The notes under the pieces: generated by a model
The model's input: only the letters and a program-made list of their open reading frames with translations
Databases searched by the model: none
What the model was told of the DNA's origin: nothing
Shown: one piece after another, positions 1 to 5,352 of the stretch
Position numbering within the stretch: the first letter of the stretch is position 1
Layout: each line of letters starts with the position of its first letter
Translations under genes and position numbers: made by a program
Assembly: GCA_035378955.1 (NCBI GenBank)
Contig: DAOSUS010000106.1
Location: forward strand, 1 to 8,341
DNA length: 8,341 nucleotides
Origin: Candidatus Hydrogenedens sp.
GTDB lineage: Bacteria; Hydrogenedentota; Hydrogenedentia; Hydrogenedentales; Hydrogenedentaceae
Direction: 5' to 3'

Positions 1-624
1 ATAGATTTAGGGGAACGACTGGGAATGTTTCAATCTCTATATACCAAGGGACGACCTACATCATTGCAAATTGAATATGCAGGCGATATTAGAGTTACCG
101 ATACCTATCCCATAACATCCGCAATCTTGACTGGTTTTTTGAAGCCGTTAGTAGAAACAGTAAATATGATTAGTGCTCCGATGCAAATTAAAGAACGAGG
201 TATAGAATGTAATGAACGGAAAACGGCTCGTCCTTCCAGTTATGCTTTTGAGATTTCACTTCGTGTAGAAACAGACCAGGAGGCTCATACCGTTACAGGG
301 ACATTATTCCACAAGACAGATGCACGAATTTGTAGTATTGATGGTATGCGTGTAGATGCGAAGCCGGAAGGATATATGCTTGTTTGTCGGAACGAAGATA
401 AACCTCTTGTTATTGGTCGGCTTTGTACCCGTATCGGGGAAGCGGGTGTTAATATAGCTAATCTCATGTTAGGACGCGATATTAAAGGCGGGCTTGCTCT
501 TACCGTTCTTAATCTTGACCAACCCCTAAGCGATGAAGTCATACAAGATTGTGCAAAACTGCCGCATATTATAGAAGCCCGACTTTTATCTTTACCGGAA
601 AATAGTACAAACAACAACTCGTAA
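1..624 (+). CDS. serA: D-3-phosphoglycerate dehydrogenase, C-terminal part (5' end outside window)
   Basis: The frame is open from base 1, so this is a 207-residue C-terminal fragment and the ATG at base 25 is internal. SerA oxidises 3-phosphoglycerate to 3-phosphohydroxypyruvate with NAD, the first step of phosphorylated serine synthesis, in the cytosol. The fragment starts at the end of the catalytic domain (ERLGMFQSL, then IEYAGDI). It continues through the allosteric substrate-binding domain of the long bacterial SerA form (APMQIKERGI; RICSIDGMRVDAKPEG) and ends in an ACT domain (from about YMLVCRNEDKP to RLLSL), the usual serine-sensing module. The ACT loop reads NEDKPLVIG, whereas the family normally has a Gly after the Pro (DxPGVIG). 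The conserved GVNIA segment is intact. The catalytic residues lie upstream of the window. The gene stops 97 bases before icd on the same strand, with no hairpin-plus-T-run terminator visible between them. Confidence 0.93.
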   Translation: MDLGERLGMFQSLYTKGRPTSLQIEYAGDIRVTDTYPITSAILTGFLKPLVETVNMISAPMQIKERGIECNERKTARPSSYAFEISLRVETDQEAHTVTGTLFHKTDARICSIDGMRVDAKPEGYMLVCRNEDKPLVIGRLCTRIGEAGVNIANLMLGRDIKGGLALTVLNLDQPLSDEVIQDCAKLPHIIEARLLSLPENSTNNNS

Positions 625-721
625 ATTTTATATCAAAAAAATTTATTCTTTATGAAATAATCGGGTTGTTATCTTTTATAAAAATAGAAGTTTTGAAATA
701 ATACACAGAGGAGAATAAATC

Positions 722-1966
722 ATGTCGAAAAACTTAATTCAAGTTCCTAAAGGGGAAAAAATTATATTCAAAGATGGTGTTATTCAAACCCCTGACCAGC
801 CTATTATTGGATTTATCGAGGGAGACGGGATAGGTCCCGATATATGGAAGGCATCGAAATATCTATTCGATTCTGCTGTGGAATTTTGTTATGGCGATAA
901 GAAAAAAATAGCATGGATGGAACTTTACGCAGGAGAGAAAGCCAATAAATTGGCAAATACCTATTTACCAGAAGAAACTCTGGAAAAAATTCGAGAGTAT
1001 CAGATTACTATTAAAGGGCCCTTAACAACTCCTGTAGGTGGTGGTTTTCGAAGCTTAAATGTAACATTACGACAAATGTTAGATTTGTTTGCTTGTGTTC
1101 GTCCTGTACGCTATTTTCCGGGTGTTCCCAGTCCTGTAAAAAACCCTGCTGATGTTGATGTTGTAATTTTCCGTGAAAATACGGAAGATGTCTATGCAGG
1201 ATTTGAATTTCCTTCAAACTCGGAAGAAGCAAAAAAACTTATTCATTTTTGCAAAAAAGAATTTGGCTGGAATATAAGACCCGATTCTGGGATTGGAATA
1301 AAACCGATTAGTGAAAAAGGTTCTAAAAGACTTATTCGTTCTGCTATCAAGTATGCGTTATCTCACGGGCGACGCTCTGTTACCCTTGTCCATAAAGGGA
1401 ATATTATGAAATATACGGAAGGTGCCTTCATGAATTGGGGTTATGAGTTGGTCCGAGAAGAATTTGCAGACACTGCTGTTTGCTGGAGTGATTGTAATGG
1501 AAATCCGGGAGATAAATTACTTGTTAAAGATACGATAGCAGATATTTTCTTACAACAAATATTGACCCGCCCCAGAGAATTTGATGTTGTGGCAACCATG
1601 AACTTAAACGGTGATTATATGAGTGATGCTATTGCAGCACAGGTTGGCGGAATTGGTATTGCACCGGGTGCTAATATTAATTATGAAAATGGCTATGCTA
1701 TTTTTGAAGCCACCCATGGAACTGCTCCCAAATATGCAAATTTAGATAAAGTAAACCCAAGTAGTCTTATTCTTTCCGGGGTTATGATGTTTGAATATAT
1801 CGGTTGGAATGAGGTCGCAGAGGTAATTATCCGTGCTTTGTCAAAGACCTATCAGGACCGTATCGTAACTTATGACTTTGCAAGATTGACAACAGGGACA
1901 CAGGAAGTAAAATGCAGTGAGTTCGCAGGTGCCGTTGTTGCTCGTCTCAGCAAAAATGCTCAATAG
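722..1966 (+). CDS. icd: Isocitrate dehydrogenase, NADP-dependent
   Basis: Converts isocitrate to 2-oxoglutarate and CO2 with reduction of NADP, a TCA-cycle step; cytosolic, dimeric in the family. The 414-residue protein aligns nearly end to end with the E. coli Icd type (416 residues). Substrate-binding residues are visible: S111, N113, R117, R127, R151, Y158 and K225, with metal-binding aspartates D270, D298 and D302. Cofactor choice reads as NADP: K337, Y338, V344, Y384 and R388 match the E. coli residues K344, Y345, V351, Y391 and R395 that contact the 2'-phosphate. S111 is the equivalent of the serine phosphorylated by AceK in enteric bacteria, but no kinase gene is nearby. The start is supported by AGAGGAG at 707-713, with GGAG 8 bases before the ATG. 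The 97-base spacer from serA is AT-rich, with a TATAAA at 677-682 but no convincing -35, so I leave the promoter open. Confidence 0.97.
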   Translation: MSKNLIQVPKGEKIIFKDGVIQTPDQPIIGFIEGDGIGPDIWKASKYLFDSAVEFCYGDKKKIAWMELYAGEKANKLANTYLPEETLEKIREYQITIKGPLTTPVGGGFRSLNVTLRQMLDLFACVRPVRYFPGVPSPVKNPADVDVVIFRENTEDVYAGFEFPSNSEEAKKLIHFCKKEFGWNIRPDSGIGIKPISEKGSKRLIRSAIKYALSHGRRSVTLVHKGNIMKYTEGAFMNWGYELVREEFADTAVCWSDCNGNPGDKLLVKDTIADIFLQQILTRPREFDVVATMNLNGDYMSDAIAAQVGGIGIAPGANINYENGYAIFEATHGTAPKYANLDKVNPSSLILSGVMMFEYIGWNEVAEVIIRALSKTYQDRIVTYDFARLTTGTQEVKCSEFAGAVVARLSKNAQ

Positions 1967-1990
1967 AATTTATTGCGTCTTATTTTTTGA

Positions 1991-2061
1991 AAACTCCCTT
2001 AATAAAATATTAAACTTTTAGTAAATGTGTAAAGTAACTGTATATTAAATTCAGGGAGTTT
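1991..2061 (+). promoter_or_regulatory. Perfect 9-base inverted repeat enclosing a ribosome binding site
   Basis: AAACTCCCT at 1991-1999 is the exact reverse complement of AGGGAGTTT at 2053-2061. The 53 bases between are very AT-rich and hold a smaller inverted repeat (TTAATA/TATTAA with a 3-base loop, starting at 1999). The right arm contains GGGAG, the apparent Shine-Dalgarno of the downstream kinase-like gene. If the RNA folds, the ribosome binding site would be closed by the left arm. Pairing is seen in sequence; regulation is inference. No T-run follows, so it is not a terminator. Confidence 0.4.
2054..2058 (+). promoter_or_regulatory. Ribosome binding site that places the kinase start at TTG 2066
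   Basis: GGGAG ends one base before the first in-frame TTG (2060) but seven bases before the second TTG (2066). Only the second spacing suits initiation, so translation most likely starts at 2066. There is no in-frame ATG near the conserved start of the protein. Confidence 0.6.
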
Positions 2062-2065
2062 GAAG

Positions 2066-2830
2066 TTGGCTAATAATTTTTTTAATAAGAATACGATACC
2101 GAACATAGAAGAGCGAATTGAAAAATTACACCGATTGGCAACGGCAGGGTTATGTATCAATGGTGTTATCCATGATACCAATAATTACTTAGGGGCTATT
2201 ATGGCTTATGCGGAATTACTTCAGATGGATACATCACCTGGGGAAGAAAGTCATCGTATGTTGGGTAAAATTATTGAATGTGTTCAGGACTGTTCCACAC
2301 TAATGAATGGACTAAATACTATCTCTCGAAGTAAAGATAATCTGGTAACTCTTGTAGAAATACCGGAACTTGTTAACACTGTACTTCAATTAAGGAAATA
2401 CTATCATAAAATTTTAAAAATTTGGGTTGAAAAAGATATTGAACCTGATATGAGACCTATTGTTTTAGACCTCCCCCGTGTGCAACTGGCTTTAATTCAT
2501 ATTATAAAAAATGCTGAGGAAAACCTGGAATTAAAAGAGCCAGAAGAAGACAATCCGCGAACATTAAAAGTGGTAAGTAAAACTGAAAATGACGGGATTA
2601 TTATATCTATTCAGGATAATGGTCCAAAAATTCCTACTACTGTTTTTGAAAAAGTATTTGAACAGTATACCACTACAAAAAACCATTATCATCTCGGTTT
2701 AGGATTGTATATAACAAAAAAAATAATAGCAGAGCATGATGGTTCATTAGAATATAGTCCTGAGAATGGCTTCTCTATATGGATACCTTTTGATAATTCG
2801 AAAATTGCGCAGTTGCATGAAACTGAATAA
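2066..2830 (+). CDS. Soluble orphan histidine-kinase-like ATPase
   Basis: A 254-residue protein with a HisKA-type dimerisation helix pair and a HATPase_c domain, without a membrane segment or recognisable sensor domain. The H-box reads GVIHDTNNYLG, so the phospho-accepting His is present (about residue 36). The N-box is LIHIIKNAEENL (Asn about 149). The G1 box is DNGPKIP (about 185-190), where most kinases have DNGPGIP. The G2 box is HLGLGLYI, where GTGLGL is usual. The F-box-like part is FEQYTTTK. Overall it resembles NtrB-like cytosolic kinases cut down to the catalytic core. No response regulator lies beside it. Start is TTG 2066 (see the ribosome binding site entry); TTG 2060 would add two residues. 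It runs to within zero bases of the convergent SIMPL gene. ATP binding may be altered by the G-box changes; family assignment is firm, activity is not. Confidence 0.85.
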   Translation: MANNFFNKNTIPNIEERIEKLHRLATAGLCINGVIHDTNNYLGAIMAYAELLQMDTSPGEESHRMLGKIIECVQDCSTLMNGLNTISRSKDNLVTLVEIPELVNTVLQLRKYYHKILKIWVEKDIEPDMRPIVLDLPRVQLALIHIIKNAEENLELKEPEEDNPRTLKVVSKTENDGIIISIQDNGPKIPTTVFEKVFEQYTTTKNHYHLGLGLYITKKIIAEHDGSLEYSPENGFSIWIPFDNSKIAQLHETE

Positions 2831-3520
2831 TTACATCTGGCTCACTAAATAGGTAACGGTAACCGTAGATTTGCAGTGAAGTTCTGTGATTGATATTGTA
2901 TCTCCTTCTTTTCTACCATCATTCTCCCATTCAATCTTATTAATTTCAATCTTTTCAATGGCATAAATACCTCCTCGCAATGATGCGGCGGCTGCATCTG
3001 CGGGGGAATAGGCATTCTCGACAGCAGAGTTTATAGCAGAACGGATGACTGCTTCTTCACTCTGCACTCGTAAGTAAGGACCTTTTAAATCCGCAGATAA
3101 TTCATTTGCTAAATTACGCATTTTATCCCACAATTTAGCAAATAAAATTGCCCCATTTTCAACGGAGACAATCCCTGCTAAAGAAAAGATGGCGGTAACA
3201 TTTACTTCAATCTGAGGCTCATTCTTTATGCTATATAAAGGTCCAACACTTTGAATTTCAACAGGACGCGGACTTTCTTCGGTAAATTTCAGTCGTAATT
3301 TTGTTTCGAAATCTTGAATGCACTTAAAAGCAAGGTCAAAATTATTATCTTGTGCTACACGAACAAATTGAAATTCTACATGGGTAGGAACGGCTGTTGC
3401 TTCTCCCTTACCTTGAGACACAATTCTTGCATAAGAACCTGTATTGTCTTCACTCCATACGGAGAAAATCAATCCCTGTAATAAAATGCTAACAATAAAT
3501 ATCCAATATCTTTTAGTCAT
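2831..3520 (-). CDS. Exported SIMPL-domain (DUF541) protein
   Basis: A 229-residue protein with an N-terminal signal sequence: basic MTKR, a hydrophobic stretch to about residue 20, and possible cleavage after VWS at 23. It should therefore act outside the cytoplasm. The rest matches the SIMPL/DUF541 pattern: QGKGEATAVPTHVEFQF near residues 36-52 corresponds to the family's G-x-G-x-A-xx-x-P-D-x-A start (D is T here). An Ala-rich helix, AVENAYSPADAAAASLRGG (166-184), is followed by strands ending in STVTVTYLV. The molecular role of bacterial SIMPL proteins is largely unknown; some are periplasmic or outer-membrane linked. The start is supported by AAGAGG (3527-3532), 6 bases from the ATG. It is the last gene of a three-gene minus-strand operon, 19 bases after the deacetylase gene. 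Its stop codon is directly adjacent to the stop of the convergent kinase gene. Confidence 0.78.
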   Translation of the reverse strand: MTKRYWIFIVSILLQGLIFSVWSEDNTGSYARIVSQGKGEATAVPTHVEFQFVRVAQDNNFDLAFKCIQDFETKLRLKFTEESPRPVEIQSVGPLYSIKNEPQIEVNVTAIFSLAGIVSVENGAILFAKLWDKMRNLANELSADLKGPYLRVQSEEAVIRSAINSAVENAYSPADAAAASLRGGIYAIEKIEINKIEWENDGRKEGDTISITELHCKSTVTVTYLVSQM

Positions 3521-3539
3521 ATTCCACCTCTTAAAACAA

Positions 3540-4367
3540 TTAGATTATCCCTTGTGAAATTTTTCTTTCTAATGTAAAAAGTTCCGCAATTTCAAAACGG
3601 GAAGGTGCTCTTCCATATTCACACTGTTCGAAAAACTCAACATATTCGAATGTTTTATTATAAGACTGTAATTCCTTTTCAAACAGAGACCTGAAATAAA
3701 AGGAAGGCATTCGAAACAAAGAATCCCACCGTTCTTGAAGCCATTTTTTTCTATCCTTTATATCTTTTGGCACCTGTTCTAATTGGTGGTCTAACCACGG
3801 AAGCCACTCATACATTTGCGAACTCATTGCATCCAGCAATTCCCATTTTTTATCTATCGCTTCAGAAATATCCACAGCAAAATTTGGGCTAAATGGTATC
3901 GGTTTCTGAAACATATCCATCATATATAGGCAAAAAGGGCTTTGATATAAAGCGGGGACTTCCGGACAAAAATGGGGAACAGTTACCAAGAATGCAGAAT
4001 CTTGAACAAGCACACCACAAGACCTATGGTCAGGATGATAATCACAGGGACGGTGGGTAAGAACAATATCTGCATGTAATTGACGCAATAGGGCAACAAT
4101 CTCATGACGGACTTCAAGAGTAGGCATTAAAGAGCCATCGGGGTAATTTAATACAATAGAAGTGTATCCTCCTCTTCGGGCTGATTCCTCTGCCTCTGCA
4201 CGCCGAATCTTTTCTAATTTTTGGGGTTCTATTTCGTGATGTCCTATATTGCCATTAGTTACAGATACGGCATATACTTTGTGTCCTTTTTTCGCCCATA
4301 AAACCATACTTCCACCGGCATACCATTCTGCATCGTCAGGGTGAGCCCCGATACAGACTATATTCAT
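3540..4367 (-). CDS. PIG-L (LmbE-like) family zinc deacetylase
   Basis: A 275-residue member of the PIG-L/LmbE family, which removes N-acetyl groups from N-acetylglucosamine-type sugars or related conjugates; substrates vary and cannot be read from the sequence. The family zinc motif AHPDDAE spans residues 8-14, so H9 and D12 are predicted zinc ligands and D11 the general base. HPDH (111-114) supplies the third ligand, H114. Other conserved stretches are TNGNIGHH (37-44), YPDGSL and SQMYEWLPW (183-191), typical of a subgroup I associate with Planctomycetes- and Verrucomicrobia-like genomes. There is no signal peptide, so it is probably cytosolic. The start overlaps the lipoprotein stop as ATGA (4364-4367), implying translational coupling; AAGGAG lies just upstream, inside the end of the lipoprotein gene. 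The mycothiol and bacillithiol pathways use relatives (MshB, BshB), but no partner gene of either is here. Confidence 0.93.
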   Translation of the reverse strand: MNIVCIGAHPDDAEWYAGGSMVLWAKKGHKVYAVSVTNGNIGHHEIEPQKLEKIRRAEAEESARRGGYTSIVLNYPDGSLMPTLEVRHEIVALLRQLHADIVLTHRPCDYHPDHRSCGVLVQDSAFLVTVPHFCPEVPALYQSPFCLYMMDMFQKPIPFSPNFAVDISEAIDKKWELLDAMSSQMYEWLPWLDHQLEQVPKDIKDRKKWLQERWDSLFRMPSFYFRSLFEKELQSYNKTFEYVEFFEQCEYGRAPSRFEIAELFTLERKISQGII

Positions 4368-5074
4368 TTTCCATCTCCTTCTTTTTTTAGTGTTATCCTT
4401 AATGGATTTCCTAAAACCTCTGTTTCTTCTATTAATTTCAGATTTTTATCCTCATCAAATATTTTTTTCGGTTCTGTAAATGGGGCATACAGAAACAATT
4501 TCGCCTGGGTATATAATAGAGTAGAAAAGCCTTCTACAGGGGCATTATCCCATAAATTTACTTCAAATCTCATGGGAAACATTGTCTCCGTAGGGACAGG
4601 AATAATATTTCCACCGACGGCACCTGTAAGTACTGTTTTGAATGTGCTAATTTCTTTTCCATCTTGAATAATTTTACCTTCTACTTTCACAGGATATTCT
4701 GAATAATTGATAGCACCCCTTGGGAGGAGATTTACCTCTACTTTCATTTTTTCCGGATAAGGAGGAGGAATTTCTATCTCTATACGAGATACCTTCCCAT
4801 GGGCTCCTTCTTCTTTCTGAACTCGTGCATGTGTTGGAATTATCTTTTCGGGAACTTGTATTAATATCTGTAAATCGCCCTCTATATCACCAATGTTTTT
4901 CTTTAAATTTGTATTACTCGGAACTTCTGATGGATTATAGGCGTCCAATATTTCTTTTTCTGAAGCGGACAATCCTTGATTGTCTGGCTTCTTTCTATTT
5001 TCAAAATAAGAATTGCAGGAAGTAATGCTCAACAAGAAAACAATAAAGAGCCATAAAAAGTATTTCTTATACAT
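4364..5074 (-). CDS. Predicted lipoprotein of unknown function
   Basis: A 236-residue protein I do not recognise. The N-terminus is a lipoprotein signal: MYKK, a hydrophobic core (YFLWLFIVFLL), then a lipobox ITSC with the modified Cys at residue 20. Cys+1 is followed by Asn and Ser rather than Asp, so outer-membrane sorting is possible if E. coli-like rules hold. A polar linker follows (about 25-60), then a beta-rich region with alternating hydrophobic residues, Pro-rich turns (IEIPPPYPEKMK) and a Gly-rich LTGAVGGNIIPVP near 150. No catalytic motif is visible. It is the first gene of the minus-strand operon with the PIG-L deacetylase and the SIMPL protein, overlapping the former by four bases. 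The ribosome binding site is weak: only A-rich sequence and a distant AAGG lie before the ATG. Annotate as hypothetical lipoprotein. Confidence 0.8.
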   Translation of the reverse strand: MYKKYFLWLFIVFLLSITSCNSYFENRKKPDNQGLSASEKEILDAYNPSEVPSNTNLKKNIGDIEGDLQILIQVPEKIIPTHARVQKEEGAHGKVSRIEIEIPPPYPEKMKVEVNLLPRGAINYSEYPVKVEGKIIQDGKEISTFKTVLTGAVGGNIIPVPTETMFPMRFEVNLWDNAPVEGFSTLLYTQAKLFLYAPFTEPKKIFDEDKNLKLIEETEVLGNPLRITLKKEGDGK

Positions 5075-5092
5075 TGCTTTTTTTAATGAACC

Positions 5093-5121
5093 TTGTATTA
5101 ATAAAAAATATAAGTTATAAT
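5093..5121 (+). promoter_or_regulatory. Candidate sigma-70 promoter for the radical SAM gene
   Basis: TTGTAT (5093-5098), a 17-base spacer and a perfect TATAAT (5116-5121). The -35 matches only three of six consensus bases, while the -10 and spacing are ideal. Transcription would begin near 5128, giving a leader of about 225 bases before ATG 5353. In such AT-rich DNA chance matches are common, so this is only a candidate. Confidence 0.4.
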
Positions 5122-5142
5122 TTTAATTTTCTTTTATATGAA
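5114..5142 (-). promoter_or_regulatory. Candidate sigma-70 promoter for the lipoprotein-PIG-L-SIMPL operon
   Basis: On the minus strand, TTCATA (5142-5137), a 17-base spacer and TATAAC (5119-5114) match four and five of six consensus bases. The start point would be near 5107, about 33 bases before the lipoprotein ATG. The -10 overlaps that of the opposing + strand candidate, so the two promoters could compete. AT-richness makes this tentative. Confidence 0.3.
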
Positions 5143-5338
5143 ATGATATAAAATCAAACGATGAAAAAACGAATAAAGAATACTATAAAAAATCCCTATT
5201 GGAAAAATTTTAGGAATAAACAACAATTCATCATTTCACTAATAATTTTTATATTTAATAAATATTCAACAAAATTTCTTGCAAATAAATCTCTTTTTTG
5301 TAATAATATAATTAACAATAGAAATAATACCCTACCGC

Positions 5339-5344
5339 GGAGGG
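5339..5344 (+). promoter_or_regulatory. Ribosome binding site deciding the radical SAM start
   Basis: GGAGGG lies eight bases before ATG 5353, whereas the upstream in-frame ATG at 5161 has no purine-rich site before it. It also sits in a possible 4-base-pair hairpin: GCGG 5337-5340 with CCGC 5348-5351, loop AGGGCAA. Confidence 0.7.
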
Positions 5345-5352
5345 CAACCGCT

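Larger units (their letters stand above)
5075..5352. other. AT-rich divergent intergenic region
   Basis: 278 bases between the divergent lipoprotein and radical SAM genes. By hand count, bases 5161-5330 are about 17% G+C, far below the flanking genes. The region holds candidate back-to-back promoters near 5093-5142 and a GC-rich patch at 5335-5351 that includes the radical SAM ribosome binding site. An in-frame upstream extension of the radical SAM reading frame (ATG 5161) crosses it, but no ribosome binding site precedes that ATG. No terminator hairpin was seen. Confidence 0.6.

Noticed and set aside
677..686. TATAAA in the serA-icd spacer as an icd promoter
   Set aside because: No acceptable -35 hexamer at 16-18 bases upstream; in such AT-rich sequence the match alone is not enough.
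1011..1232. Minus-strand open frame inside icd
   Set aside because: It lies wholly opposite the conserved icd coding sequence, with a composition typical of a shadow frame and no recognisable domain.
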